Shown: positions 24,236 through 33,078, counted from the stretch's first letter. The stretch: DNA of 64,000 nucleotides from Mycolicibacter sinensis (GCF_001667375.1 NZ_LZIN01000096.1:1-64000), one strand, 5' to 3'. The notes: generated by a model from the letters alone, not told the origin. A program made the numbers and translations.

Positions 24236-25549
24236 GTGGATCGTCTCCTTGCGGCATCGGAGCGGCTGTTCGCCGAGGCCTGCGCGGTGATTCCCGGCGG
24301 GGTCAACTCGCCGGCCCGCGCGTTCGCCTCGGTCGGCGGCACGCCCCCGTTCATCACCGAGGCCCAGGGCTGCTGGCTCACCGACGCCGACGGCCACCGG
24401 TATGTGGACCTGGTCTGCTCCTGGGGCCCGATGATCCTCGGCCACGCCCACCCGAAGGTGGTCGAGGCGGTTCGCACCGCTGCCGGTGCCGGCCTGTCGT
24501 TCGGGGCGCCGACGCGCACCGAGACCGACCTGGCGGCTGAGATCATTCGCCGGGTGCCCGTGGTGGGCAAAGTCCGGTTGGTCAACTCCGGCACCGAGGC
24601 CACCATGAGTGCGTTGCGGCTGGCCCGCGGCTTCACCGGCCGGGCCAAGGTGGTCAAATTCTCCGGCTGCTACCACGGTCACGTCGACGCGCTGCTCGCC
24701 GACGCCGGCTCCGGGGTGGCCACCCTGGCGCTGCCGTCCTCACCCGGGGTCACCGGCGCCACCGCCGCCGACACGATCGTGTTGCCTTACAACGACGTCG
24801 CCGCCGTCCGCGCGGCGTTCGCCGAACTCGGCGACCAGATCGCCGCCGTCATCACCGAGGCCAGCCCCGGCAACATGGGCGTGGTGCCGCCGGAGCCCGG
24901 CTTCAATGCCGCACTGCGGGAGATCACCGCCGAACACGGGGCGTTGTTGATCATCGACGAGGTGATGACCGGCTTCCGGGTCACCGAAAGCGGTTGGTAC
25001 GGCGTCGATCCCGTCGACGCCGACCTGTTCACCTTCGGCAAGGTGATCAGCGGCGGGTTGCCCGCTGCGGCCTTCGGCGGCCGGGCCGAGGTGATGGACC
25101 GGCTGGCACCGCTGGGGCCGGTGTATCAGGCCGGCACGCTGTCGGGGAACCCGGTGGCGGTCGCCGCCGGGCTGGCCACGTTGCGCGCCGCCGACGCCGA
25201 GGTCTACGGCGCGCTGGACAAAAACGCCGACCGACTGACCGCGCTGCTGACCGAGGCGTTGACCGACGCCGGTGTGGCGCACCAGATTCCGCGGGCCGGC
25301 AACATGTTCAGTGTGTTCTTCGCCGAGGAGCCGGTCACCGACTTCGCCGCCGCACGCGCAAGTGACACCTGGCGCTTTCCGCCGTTCTTCCATGCCCTGC
25401 TGGACGCCGGCGTCTACCTGCCGTGCAGTGCCTTCGAGGCCTGGTTCGTCTCAGCGGCACTGTCCGATGACGCCTTCGAACGGATCGCGGCCGCGCTGCC
25501 CAGGGCAGCCGAAGCGGCCCGCGACGCAACCCCGGAGCCGAAAACCTGA
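24236..25549 (+). CDS. hemL: Glutamate-1-semialdehyde 2,1-aminomutase
   Basis: A 437-residue PLP-dependent class III aminotransferase that converts glutamate-1-semialdehyde, the HemA product, to 5-aminolevulinate. The N-terminal VIPGGVNSPARAF motif is diagnostic. NSGTEATMSALRLAR and IIDEVMTGFR bind the cofactor, and the Schiff-base lysine is in TFGKVISGG at about residue 268. GTG 24236 is used; the M. tuberculosis protein is about 25 residues longer at the N-terminus. It overlaps the phosphatase gene by one base and leads the cluster that ends with ccsA. Confidence 0.95.
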   Translation: MDRLLAASERLFAEACAVIPGGVNSPARAFASVGGTPPFITEAQGCWLTDADGHRYVDLVCSWGPMILGHAHPKVVEAVRTAAGAGLSFGAPTRTETDLAAEIIRRVPVVGKVRLVNSGTEATMSALRLARGFTGRAKVVKFSGCYHGHVDALLADAGSGVATLALPSSPGVTGATAADTIVLPYNDVAAVRAAFAELGDQIAAVITEASPGNMGVVPPEPGFNAALREITAEHGALLIIDEVMTGFRVTESGWYGVDPVDADLFTFGKVISGGLPAAAFGGRAEVMDRLAPLGPVYQAGTLSGNPVAVAAGLATLRAADAEVYGALDKNADRLTALLTEALTDAGVAHQIPRAGNMFSVFFAEEPVTDFAAARASDTWRFPPFFHALLDAGVYLPCSAFEAWFVSAALSDDAFERIAAALPRAAEAARDATPEPKT

Positions 25550-26151
25550 TGCAGACCCGCGTACACCTGATCCGCCACGGCGAGGTCCACAACCCCGGCC
25601 GCATCCTCTACGGCCGGCTCCCGGGCTTCCGGCTCTCCGAGACCGGTCGGGCCCAGGCCATTGCCGCCGCCGACATGCTGGCCGATGCCGACATCGTCGC
25701 GGTGATCGCGTCGCCGCTGCAGCGCGCCCAGGAGACCGCCGCGCCGATCGCCGCCCGTCACGGCCTGCCGGTCGACACCGACGAAGACCTGATCGAGTCG
25801 GCCAATATTTTTGAGGGCAAACGGGTTTCGCCGGGCGACGGCGCGTGGCGCAACCCGCGGTACTGGTGGCACCTGCGCAATCCGATCACCCCGACCTGGG
25901 GCGAACCCTATGCCGAGATCGCCGCCCGGATGGCCACCGCGGTGGACAAGGCCCGGGCGCGGGCGGCCGGCCACGAGGTGGTGTGCGTCAGCCACCAGTT
26001 GCCGGTGTGGACGGTGCGGCAGTACCTGAGCGGCAAGAGGCTCTGGCACGACCCGCGCCGACGGCAGTGCGACGTGGGTTCGGTCACCACGCTGATCTTT
26101 GACGGTGATCGGCTGGTCGACGTCGACTACCGCGTTCCGTCCGGCGGTTGA
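25549..26151 (+). CDS. Histidine phosphatase family protein (Rv0525-like)
   Basis: A 200-residue branch-2-free phosphoglycerate-mutase-like phosphatase. The catalytic RHGE motif is LIRHGEVHNPG at residues 8-18. The acid is in ASPLQRAQETA, and the second histidine is in VCVSHQLPVW. Substrate is unknown; members remove phosphate from small metabolites or proteins. Its ATG overlaps the hemL TGA by one base, so it is coupled to hemL. It is 200 residues against 202 for Rv0525. Confidence 0.85.
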   Translation: MQTRVHLIRHGEVHNPGRILYGRLPGFRLSETGRAQAIAAADMLADADIVAVIASPLQRAQETAAPIAARHGLPVDTDEDLIESANIFEGKRVSPGDGAWRNPRYWWHLRNPITPTWGEPYAEIAARMATAVDKARARAAGHEVVCVSHQLPVWTVRQYLSGKRLWHDPRRRQCDVGSVTTLIFDGDRLVDVDYRVPSGG

Positions 26152-26153
26152 CG

Positions 26154-26744
26154 ATGCGGGCGGTGCTGATCGCCGGGGCTTTAGCGGCCGCCCTGGTCTC
26201 GGGTTGCTCGGTCGGCGACGACGCGGTGACCCACGGCGGCACCTTCGAGTTCGTCTCACCCGGCGGCAAGACCGACATCTTCTACGACCCGCCGGAGGCG
26301 CGCGGCAAGCCCGGCCCGATCTCCGGGCCCGACCTGATGGACGCGCAGCGCACCATCGGCGTCGATGACTTCGCCGGCAAGGTCGTCGTGATCAACGTCT
26401 GGGGACAGTGGTGCGGGCCGTGCCGCACCGAAATCAGCCAGCTGCAACAGGTCTACGACGACACCCGCGCCGGCGGGGTGGCGTTTCTCGGCATCGACGT
26501 CCGCGATCCCGAGCCGCAGGCGTCCCGCGACTTCATCAAAGACCGCAAGGTGACCTACCCGTCGATCTATGACCCGGCGATGCGCACCATGATCGCCTTC
26601 GGCGGCCGGTATCCGTCGTCGGTCATCCCGGCGACCATGGTGCTCGACCGGCAGCACCGGGTGGCCGCGGTGTTCCTGCGTGAGGTGCTCGCCGAAGACC
26701 TGCAGCCGGTGCTACAGCGGCTGACCGCCGAGGCGCCGCAGTGA
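26154..26744 (+). CDS. resA: Thioredoxin-like lipoprotein, ResA/TlpA type (Rv0526-like)
   Basis: A 196-residue membrane-anchored thiol-disulfide protein. The lipobox LVSGCS makes Cys19 or so the lipid-modified residue. The redox site is WCGPC in NVWGQWCGPCRTEI, and the cis-Pro is in VIPATMVLD. It should reduce apocytochrome c cysteines or hand electrons to them outside the membrane, being re-reduced by CcdA, whose gene overlaps its end. ATG 26154 is preferred to an in-frame TTG two codons earlier. Confidence 0.88.
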   Translation: MRAVLIAGALAAALVSGCSVGDDAVTHGGTFEFVSPGGKTDIFYDPPEARGKPGPISGPDLMDAQRTIGVDDFAGKVVVINVWGQWCGPCRTEISQLQQVYDDTRAGGVAFLGIDVRDPEPQASRDFIKDRKVTYPSIYDPAMRTMIAFGGRYPSSVIPATMVLDRQHRVAAVFLREVLAEDLQPVLQRLTAEAPQ

Positions 26745-27517
26745 GCAGCCTCACCGCCACCGCCACCACCGGCCCGCTGCTGCTGGCCGTCGCGGTGTCG
26801 GCGCTGGCCGGGCTGGTGTCGTTCGCCTCGCCATGCGTGGTGCCGCTGGTGCCGGGCTACCTGTCGTATCTGGCGGCGGTGGTCGGCATTGATGAACGGC
26901 TGGAGGGCGCACTCAGGCCGCCGCCGTCGGCGAGGTGGCGGGTGGCGGGGTCGGCGGCGCTGTTCGTGGCCGGATTCACCGCGGTGTTCCTGCTGGGCTC
27001 GGTCGCCGTGCTGGGCATGACCACCACCTTGATCCGCAATCAGGTGCTGCTGGAGCGGGTCGGCGGCGCGCTGACGATCGTGATGGGCTTGGTGTTCATC
27101 GGCTTCGTCCCGGCGTTGCAGCGCTCACTCCGATTCACCCCGCAACGACTGTCGACGGTGCTGGGGGCGCCACTGCTGGGCGCGGTGTTCGCGCTGGGCT
27201 GGACCCCGTGCCTGGGGCCGACGCTGACCGGGGTGATCGCGGTCGCCTCGGCCACCGACGGCGCCGGCGTGGCCCGCGGGGTGGTGCTGGTAATCGCCTA
27301 CTGCCTGGGATTGGGCATTCCGTTCGTGGCGCTGGCGTTCGGTTCGGCCAGTGCGGTGGCCGGGCTGGGCTGGCTGCGCCGGCACACCCGGGCCATTCAG
27401 ATCGCCGGCGGGGTGCTGCTGATCGCGGTCGGGTTGGCGTTGATCACCGGCGCGTGGAGCCACTTCGTGGCCGCGGTGCGCGACGGGCTGGTCTCCGACG
27501 TCAGGCTGCCGATCTGA
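26741..27517 (+). CDS. ccdA: Cytochrome c biogenesis protein CcdA
   Basis: A 258-residue membrane protein with six helices. The two redox cysteines lie in FASPCVVPLVPGY (helix 1) and LGWTPCLGPTL (helix 4). It carries electrons from cytoplasmic thioredoxin across the membrane to the ResA-like protein. GTG 26741 overlaps the resA stop (GTGA), and its own TGA overlaps the resB ATG. The size fits Rv0527 (259 aa). Confidence 0.93.
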   Translation: MSSLTATATTGPLLLAVAVSALAGLVSFASPCVVPLVPGYLSYLAAVVGIDERLEGALRPPPSARWRVAGSAALFVAGFTAVFLLGSVAVLGMTTTLIRNQVLLERVGGALTIVMGLVFIGFVPALQRSLRFTPQRLSTVLGAPLLGAVFALGWTPCLGPTLTGVIAVASATDGAGVARGVVLVIAYCLGLGIPFVALAFGSASAVAGLGWLRRHTRAIQIAGGVLLIAVGLALITGAWSHFVAAVRDGLVSDVRLPI

Positions 27518-29157
27518 TGGTCACTTCTACCCCACCGCAACCCACCACTCCTCCGCGAGCAGACGCGAATGCCCCCAAAACGGGTGGCTTTAAGGGGCTT
27601 TCACGTCTGCTCGCGAGGCTCACCGCCAGGCTGCGCAACACCTGGCGGGCGCTGACGTCGATGGGCACCGCGCTGGTGCTGCTGTTCCTGCTCGCGCTGG
27701 CGGCGATCCCCGGGGCACTGCTGCCGCAACGCAACCTCAACGCCGCCAAAGTCGACGAGTACCTGGCGCTGCACCCGGTGCTCGGGCCGTGGCTGAACCG
27801 GCTGGAAGCGTTCGACGTCTTCTCCAGTTTCTGGTTCACCGCCATCTACGTGCTGCTGTGCATCTCGCTGATCGGCTGCCTGACCCCGCGGACCCTCGAG
27901 CACCTGCGCAATCTGCGTGCCAGCCCGGTCGCCGCGCCGCGCAATCTGGCCCGGCTGCCCAAACACGCCGAGACGCAACTCGCCGGCGATGCCGACGAAC
28001 TCGGCGCCCAGCTGGCCGGGCGCCTGCGCGGCTGGCGGCGCACCACCCGCTCCGAGGGCGGCGTCGTCGAAGTCTCGGCGGAGAAAGGCTATCTGCGCGA
28101 ATTCGGCAACCTGGTCTTTCATTTCGCGCTGCTGGGTCTGCTGGCCTCCGTCGCGGTCGGCCGGCTGTTCGGCTACGAGGGCAACGTGATGGTCATCGCC
28201 GACGGCGGGCCCGGGTTCTGCTCGGCATCGCCGGCCGCGTTCGACTCGTTCCGCGCCGGCACCACCGTCGACGGCACCCGACTGCACCCGATGTGCATCC
28301 GGGTCAACGACTTCGAGGCCAACTACCTGGTCTCCGGGCTGGCCACCTCGTTCACCGCGCACATCGACTACCAGGTGGGTGAGGACCTGCGCGCCGACCG
28401 GTGGCGCCCCTACCTGCTGGAGGTCAACCATCCGCTGCGGGTGGGCGGCGTCCGGGCCTACCTGCAGGGACACGGCTACGCGCCCACCTTCACGGTGATC
28501 TTCCCGGACGGGCAGACCCGCACCCAGACCGTGCAGTTCCGCCCGGACGACCCGCTGACCCTGCTGTCGTCGGGTGCGGTGCGCATCGACCCACCGGCCG
28601 GCACCTATCCCGACGCCCGCGAGCGCCGCAAGCACCAGATCGGGATCCAGGGCCTGTTCGCGCCCACCGCGGAGCTCGATGACGGGCTGCTGTCGTCGGC
28701 GTTCCCGGCGCTGCGCGACCCGGCGGTGGCGGTCGACGTCTACCGCGGTGACACCGGCCTGGACACCGGCCGCCCGCAGGGACTGTTCACGCTGGATTCC
28801 CGGCTGATCCACCAGGGCCGGATGACCAAGGTGGCCCGCTCCAACCTCAAGCCCGGCGAAGAGATCCGGCTCGACGACGGCACCCGGGTCCGCTTCGACG
28901 GCGCCGTGCCGTTCATCAACATCCAGGTGTCGCACGATCCGGCCGCGGTGTGGGTGCTGGTGTTCGCGATGACGATGATGGCCGGACTGGTGGTGTCGCT
29001 GGCGGTGCGCCGGCGCCGGATCTGGATCCGGATTTCTCCCGCCGGGCAGGCCGGTACGGTGAACGTCGAGCTGGGCGGGCTGGCCCGCACCGACAACTCC
29101 GGCTGGGGCGACGAATTCGAGCGGCTGACCGCCCGGCTGTTCGGCAAGGAGAGCTAG
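27517..29157 (+). CDS. resB: Cytochrome c biogenesis protein ResB
   Basis: A 546-residue System II protein. Three N-terminal helices (SMGTALVLLFLLALAAIPGALLPQ, FWFTAIYVLLCISLIGCL, LVFHFALLGLLASVAVG) precede a large extracytoplasmic domain, and a final helix is near residue 490. With CcsA it exports haem and joins it to apocytochrome c. The Rv0528 protein is 529 aa. The extra N-terminal length includes about 21 residues encoded by a 62-bp palindromic element at 27554-27615. ATGA overlap with ccdA sets the start. Confidence 0.93.
   Translation: MVTSTPPQPTTPPRADANAPKTGGFKGLSRLLARLTARLRNTWRALTSMGTALVLLFLLALAAIPGALLPQRNLNAAKVDEYLALHPVLGPWLNRLEAFDVFSSFWFTAIYVLLCISLIGCLTPRTLEHLRNLRASPVAAPRNLARLPKHAETQLAGDADELGAQLAGRLRGWRRTTRSEGGVVEVSAEKGYLREFGNLVFHFALLGLLASVAVGRLFGYEGNVMVIADGGPGFCSASPAAFDSFRAGTTVDGTRLHPMCIRVNDFEANYLVSGLATSFTAHIDYQVGEDLRADRWRPYLLEVNHPLRVGGVRAYLQGHGYAPTFTVIFPDGQTRTQTVQFRPDDPLTLLSSGAVRIDPPAGTYPDARERRKHQIGIQGLFAPTAELDDGLLSSAFPALRDPAVAVDVYRGDTGLDTGRPQGLFTLDSRLIHQGRMTKVARSNLKPGEEIRLDDGTRVRFDGAVPFINIQVSHDPAAVWVLVFAMTMMAGLVVSLAVRRRRIWIRISPAGQAGTVNVELGGLARTDNSGWGDEFERLTARLFGKES
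27554..27615 (+). repeat. 62-bp palindromic element inside resB
   Basis: Perfect 12-bp outer arms CGCGAGCAGACG (27554-27565) and CGTCTGCTCGCG (27604-27615) flank a core with inner arms GCCCC (27571-27575) and GGGGC (27594-27598). The element is read in frame as residues about 13-33 of ResB, before the first membrane helix. Its size and nested design resemble the 61-bp repeats at 32108 and 43751, but the sequence differs. Confidence 0.75.
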
Positions 29158-30135
29158 ATGAACACCACCCATATCGACGTCGGACTGGCGCGCTACTCCG
29201 ACTGGGCGTTCACTTCGGCGCTGATCGTCCTGGTCATCGCGCTGCTGCTGCTGGCCGTCGAACTCGCCTCCAGCCGCGGCCGCACCCCCGCCGAGGCCGA
29301 GCTGGTGGCCGCCGGAGGCGTTCGGGCCGACAGCGCCACCCCCGGGGTGGTGGCGCCCGCGGCGCGGCGGCCGTTCGGGGAGCGGGTGGGCCGCGCCGGG
29401 CTGGCCCTGGTCTACCTGGGCATCGCGTTGCTGCTGGCCTGCATCGTGTTCCGCGGCGCGGCCACCCTGCGCCCGCCGTGGGGCAACATGTACGAGTTCA
29501 TCAACCTGACCTGCTTCTCTGGGCTGGTGGCCGCCGCTGTCGCGCTGCGCCGTCCGCAACACCGCAGCCTGTGGGTGTTCGTGCTGCTGCCGGTGCTGAT
29601 TCTGCTGACGGTCTCGGAGCGCTGGCTTTATGCCACCGCCGCCCCGGTGATGCCGGCGCTGCAGTCCTACTGGCTGCCGATCCACGTCTCGGTGGTCAGC
29701 ATCGGCTCGGGGGTGTTCCTGGTGGCAGGTGTGGCCAGCATGCTGTTTTTGGTGCGGTGCTCACGGTTGAGCGATCCCGAGACCCCGGGTGCGCTGGCCC
29801 GGATGGCCCGCCGGTTGCCGGACGCGCAAACCCTGGACCGCATCGCCTACCGGACTACGATTTTCGCCTTCCCGGTGTTCGGCTTCGGCGTGATCTTCGG
29901 CGCAATCTGGGCCGAAGGTGCGTGGGGCCGCTACTGGGGCTGGGACCCCAAGGAGACGGTGTCGTTCGTCGCCTGGATCATCTACGCCGCCTACCTGCAT
30001 GCCAGGTCGACGGCCGGGTGGCGCGACTACAAGGCGGCCTGGATCAACGTCGCGGGGTTCGTGGCGATGATCTTCAACCTGTTTTTCGTCAATCTGGTGA
30101 CCGTGGGCCTGCACTCCTATGCCGGAGTCGGCTAA
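29158..30135 (+). CDS. ccsA: Cytochrome c biogenesis protein CcsA/CcsB (ResC type)
   Basis: A 325-residue haem-handling membrane protein with about eight helices. The WWD-like haem motif is WGRYWGWDPKET near residue 260, flanked by histidines in YWLPIHVSVVSIG and NLVTVGLHSY. Together with ResB it forms the System II synthase. It begins on the base after the resB stop. Rv0529 (324 aa, named ccsA) is the counterpart; some annotations call this protein CcsB. Confidence 0.93.
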   Translation: MNTTHIDVGLARYSDWAFTSALIVLVIALLLLAVELASSRGRTPAEAELVAAGGVRADSATPGVVAPAARRPFGERVGRAGLALVYLGIALLLACIVFRGAATLRPPWGNMYEFINLTCFSGLVAAAVALRRPQHRSLWVFVLLPVLILLTVSERWLYATAAPVMPALQSYWLPIHVSVVSIGSGVFLVAGVASMLFLVRCSRLSDPETPGALARMARRLPDAQTLDRIAYRTTIFAFPVFGFGVIFGAIWAEGAWGRYWGWDPKETVSFVAWIIYAAYLHARSTAGWRDYKAAWINVAGFVAMIFNLFFVNLVTVGLHSYAGVG

Positions 30136-30228
30136 CGCTGCTGACAGATACGCTTAAAGGGCCTGCGCTACCCTGCGCTTACAGACGTCCACCGACTCGA
30201 CCCAACCACCGTGATGGGGGAGATATCA

Positions 30229-31560
30229 GTGTCTGACCATGCACCGGGTGATGCCACCCAGGGCAATGACGTAACCGATCATCCGACCACCCAGTTCCGG
30301 CCGTATCAGCAGGGCGCCGGGGCCGACGAGGCGGGCAACCCGGACACCGGGGAGTTCAACCGGCAGTCGGACGGCACAGAGGGCGGCGACACCCGGTCTT
30401 TCGGCGGGTTCCGCACCGAACGCCGGTTCTCCGAGCCGCTGGGCCCGTGGCCGGCGCCCGCCGAGACCCAGACCCACCAGCAGCAGCAGTGGAACCCCGG
30501 CCCGGCGACCTGGGTCCCGCAGCCGATGGAGAACCCGGCGCCGGTCTACTACGGCGGCAGCCCGGGTAACGCCCCCGGCGGCGGCAGCGCTCCCTATCGC
30601 CCCGCGGAGCCCATCGCACCCTTTTCGGATTTGTCCACCACGTCACTGCTGCGGCAGGTCAAGCCGCCGCCCACGTCCGGCTGGCGCCGGCTGCTCTACG
30701 TGCTGTCCGGCCAGCTGATCAACGTCGGGGAGAGCCCGCGCACCGCCCGCTACAACGATCTGGTGGTGCAGGTCAACCGGCCACTGCAGGGCTGTCACCG
30801 GATCGCGGTGCTCTCCCTGAAGGGCGGCGTCGGCAAGACCACCATCACCGCGACGCTGGGGGCCACCTTCGCATCCATCCGCGGCGACCGAGTGGTCGCC
30901 GTGGACGCCAACCCCGACCGGGGCACGCTGAGCCAGAAGGTGCCGATGGAGACCCCGGCGACGGTGCGTCACCTGCTGCGCGACGCTGACGGCATTCAGC
31001 GCTACAGCGACGTCCGCAGCTACACCAACCAGGGACCCAGCCGGCTCGAGGTGCTGGCCTCGGAGAGCGACCCGGCGGTGTCGGAGGCGTTCAGCGCCGA
31101 GGACTACGCCCGCACGCTGCAGGTGCTGGAGCGGTTTTACAGTCTGGTCCTGACCGACTGCGGCACCGGCCTGATGCACTCGGCCATGTCGGCGGTGCTG
31201 GCCAAGGCCGACACCATGATCGTGGTGAGCTCCGGTTCGGTCGACGGCGCCCGCAGTGCCTCGGCGACGCTGGACTGGCTGGACGCGCACGGCCACGAGG
31301 ATCTGGTGCGCAATTCGATCGCGGTCATCAACGCGGTGCGCCCGCGAGGGGGCAAGGTCGACATGCAGAAGGTGGTCGACCACTTCTCCCGGCGGTGTCG
31401 CGCGGTGCGACTAATCCCGTTCGACCCGCACCTGGAGGAGGGCGCCGAGATCGATCTCATGCGTCTGAAGCGGGACACCCGCGAGGCGCTCGTCGAGCTG
31501 GCGGCCATCGTCGCCGAGGCCTTCCCGGGCGACGACCGGTTCAACCAGCACTTCGTCTAG
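30229..31560 (+). CDS. MinD/ParA-like ATPase with Pro/Gln-rich N-terminus (Rv0530, EspI-like)
   Basis: A 443-residue protein. Residues 1-170 are low-complexity and rich in Pro, Gly and Gln. From about 195 a SIMIBI P-loop ATPase follows, with the deviant Walker A LKGGVGKTTITATLG, VVAVDANPDRG and LVLTDCGTGL. The architecture matches EspI (Rv3876) and its paralogue Rv0530, linked to control of type VII secretion, but no ESX core gene is nearby. GTG 30229 was chosen because GGGGGAG (30216-30222) lies six bases upstream. Confidence 0.85.
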   Translation: MSDHAPGDATQGNDVTDHPTTQFRPYQQGAGADEAGNPDTGEFNRQSDGTEGGDTRSFGGFRTERRFSEPLGPWPAPAETQTHQQQQWNPGPATWVPQPMENPAPVYYGGSPGNAPGGGSAPYRPAEPIAPFSDLSTTSLLRQVKPPPTSGWRRLLYVLSGQLINVGESPRTARYNDLVVQVNRPLQGCHRIAVLSLKGGVGKTTITATLGATFASIRGDRVVAVDANPDRGTLSQKVPMETPATVRHLLRDADGIQRYSDVRSYTNQGPSRLEVLASESDPAVSEAFSAEDYARTLQVLERFYSLVLTDCGTGLMHSAMSAVLAKADTMIVVSSGSVDGARSASATLDWLDAHGHEDLVRNSIAVINAVRPRGGKVDMQKVVDHFSRRCRAVRLIPFDPHLEEGAEIDLMRLKRDTREALVELAAIVAEAFPGDDRFNQHFV

Positions 31561-31576
31561 AGCCGGGGTTGGCGTC

Positions 31577-31726
31577 CTACGGCTGGTTGTCGCCGTGGCT
31601 GAGCCGCCACAGGAAGTCCGGGTCGTCGTCCGGCCCGATGACGCGCGTCTTCGGCCGCGCGCGGCTGGCGCGCAGACCAAGGTAGATCAGTGTCCCTAGG
31701 GTCAGGACGAGGAGCAGGTAGAGCAC
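31577..31726 (-). CDS. Small single-pass membrane protein, 49 residues
   Basis: A short gene with a strong ribosome site, AGGAGG, eight bases before GTG 31726 on the minus strand. It encodes one membrane helix (LYLLLVLTLGTLIYLGL) followed by a basic turn (RASRARPKTR) and the acidic/aromatic tail VIGPDDDPDFLWRLSH. The topology suggests a cytoplasmic tail. The tail looks conserved rather than random. Function unknown. It converges with the Rv0530-like gene and is divergent from the DUF4229 gene. Confidence 0.65.
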   Translation of the reverse strand: MLYLLLVLTLGTLIYLGLRASRARPKTRVIGPDDDPDFLWRLSHGDNQP

Positions 31727-31788
31727 TCGCGACACCTCCTGGCGCCGAATATACCGTGAGTGCCGCCGGAGTCCCCCAGACCCGACAG

Positions 31789-31794
31789 TAGGCT
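31789..31794 (+). promoter_or_regulatory. -10 hexamer TAGGCT before the DUF4229 gene
   Basis: TAGGCT is followed by eight bases and GTG 31803. This is the third copy of this exact hexamer next to a start codon in the window. Confidence 0.4.
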
Positions 31795-31802
31795 TGGTGA
31801 GC

Positions 31803-32099
31803 GTGACAGCGGGTCGAGGCCGGATGGGCCGTGCGGTAGTCGATGTGATGGTGTACACGGCGGCGCGCCTGGCGCTGGTAGCGGTGCTGAGCGTGGTGAT
31901 CTACGGGCTGGGGCGGCTGATCGGGCTCAGTGACTTCCCGCCGGTGGTCGCGGTGCTCTTGGCGCTGATCATCGCGCTGCCGTTGGGCATCTGGATCTTC
32001 ACTCCGCTGCGCCGGCGGGCCACCGCCAGCCTGGCTGAGGCCGGCGAGCAGCGCCGGCGAGACCGCGAGCAGTTGCAGGCCCGGCTGCGCGGCGAGTGA
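31803..32099 (+). CDS. DUF4229 membrane protein (Rv0531-like)
   Basis: A protein of about 98 residues with two membrane helices (ARLALVAVLSVVIYGLGRLI and FPPVVAVLLALIIALPLGIWIF) and a charged coiled-coil tail (RRRATASLAEAGEQRRRDREQLQARL). This pattern is DUF4229, as in Rv0531 (105 aa). The start may be GTG 31803 (leaderless by spacing), GTG 31797 or ATG 31824. Function unknown. The 61-bp palindrome lies just past its stop. Confidence 0.72.
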   Translation: MTAGRGRMGRAVVDVMVYTAARLALVAVLSVVIYGLGRLIGLSDFPPVVAVLLALIIALPLGIWIFTPLRRRATASLAEAGEQRRRDREQLQARLRGE

Positions 32100-32107
32100 C
32101 CTTCCCC

Positions 32108-32168
32108 GTTGACTCTGCGCTCACCAGGCCGTCGACTCGCACTTTTGCCTGGTACACGCAGAGTCAAC
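32108..32168 (+). repeat. 61-bp palindromic repeat, copy 1 (menA 3' end)
   Basis: Outer arms GTTGACTCTGCG (32108-32119) and CGCAGAGTCAAC (32157-32168) are perfect, as are inner arms ACCAGGC (32123-32129) and GCCTGGT (32147-32153) around a 17-base loop. It lies between convergent genes and covers the menA stop codon, so it could act as a bidirectional terminator. A second copy in the opposite orientation is at 43751-43811. Confidence 0.85.
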
Positions 32169-33045
32169 GCGGGACGGACAGCGCCACCGCCTCCGCGATC
32201 GCCCACACCAGCATCGTCAGCCCGGTGTCGCGCAGCACCGGAATCAGCGCCACGCCGCCCTGACCCGAGCGCACCGGTGCCATCGCCCGCAGTGCCAGCG
32301 GGGTGGCGATGAACCCGGCCGCGCACCACGGGGTGGCCCGCATCAACGCCAGCGTCAGCACCGCGGCCAGCGCCAGCAGGAGCTGAAACAACACCCGGGT
32401 ACGGGCGTCGCCGAGCCGCACCGCCAGGGTGATCTTGCCCGCCGGTTTGTCGGTGGCGATATCGCGCAGATTGTTGGCCACCAGCACCGCCGAGGACAGC
32501 GACCCGACACCGACGGCCAGAGCCGCCCCGACCCAGTCCACCCGCAGCGCCTGGGTGTACTGGGTGCCCAGTACCGCCACCAGGCCGAAGAACACGAACA
32601 CCGCGATCTCACCGAGGCCGGCGTAGCCGTACGGGCGCGAGCCGCCGGTGTAGAGCCACGCCCCGGCGATGCAGGCCGCGCCGACGGCCAGCAGCCACGG
32701 GGCGCTGACCAGCGCCAGCGCCAAACCGGCCAGCGCGCCCACCGACAGCGCGGTGATCGCCGCGGCCAGCACCGCGCGCGGGGTGGCCAGCCGTGAGCCC
32801 ACCAGCCGCAACGGGCCGGTCCGGTCGTCGTCGGTGCCGCGGATGCCATCGGAGTAGTCGTTGGCGAAGTTCACCCCGATGATCAACGCGACCGCGACGG
32901 TCAACGCCAGCAGCGCCTTCCACCACACCGCAGCGTCCAGCCAGGCCGCCGCGCCGGTTCCGGCGATCACCGGGGCGATCGCGTTGGGCAGGGTGCGGGG
33001 CCGGGCGCCTTCGATCCACTGTGCAAAGCTGGCCTTTTGCGACAT
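32164..33045 (-). CDS. menA: 1,4-dihydroxy-2-naphthoate polyprenyltransferase
   Basis: A 293-residue UbiA-family membrane enzyme (Rv0534c, 292 aa) that joins the polyprenyl tail to dihydroxynaphthoate, giving demethylmenaquinol. Two Asp-rich Mg-prenyl-diphosphate motifs are NFANDYSDGIRGTDDDR and NNLRDIATDKPAGKITLAVRLG, among eight or nine helices. In M. tuberculosis fabH (Rv0533c) lies beside menA; no fabH is present here. It starts 33 bp from the divergent mtnP. The last codons run into the palindromic repeat. Confidence 0.95.
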   Translation of the reverse strand: MSQKASFAQWIEGARPRTLPNAIAPVIAGTGAAAWLDAAVWWKALLALTVAVALIIGVNFANDYSDGIRGTDDDRTGPLRLVGSRLATPRAVLAAAITALSVGALAGLALALVSAPWLLAVGAACIAGAWLYTGGSRPYGYAGLGEIAVFVFFGLVAVLGTQYTQALRVDWVGAALAVGVGSLSSAVLVANNLRDIATDKPAGKITLAVRLGDARTRVLFQLLLALAAVLTLALMRATPWCAAGFIATPLALRAMAPVRSGQGGVALIPVLRDTGLTMLVWAIAEAVALSVPR

Positions 33046-33078
33046 GGGCACGATCCTTGCACGCGGGAGGAGCACGAG

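Noticed and set aside
26935..29157. A 740-codon open frame on the plus strand running through ccdA into resB
   Set aside because: The first part is out of frame with ccdA and reads as Arg/Gly/Ala-rich nonsense. From 27517 it coincides with resB, whose own ATG is clear.
27601..29685. A 694-codon open frame on the minus strand across resB and ccsA
   Set aside because: High-GC shadow of real genes: composition is His/Arg/Gln/Gly-rich, with no domains or ribosome site.
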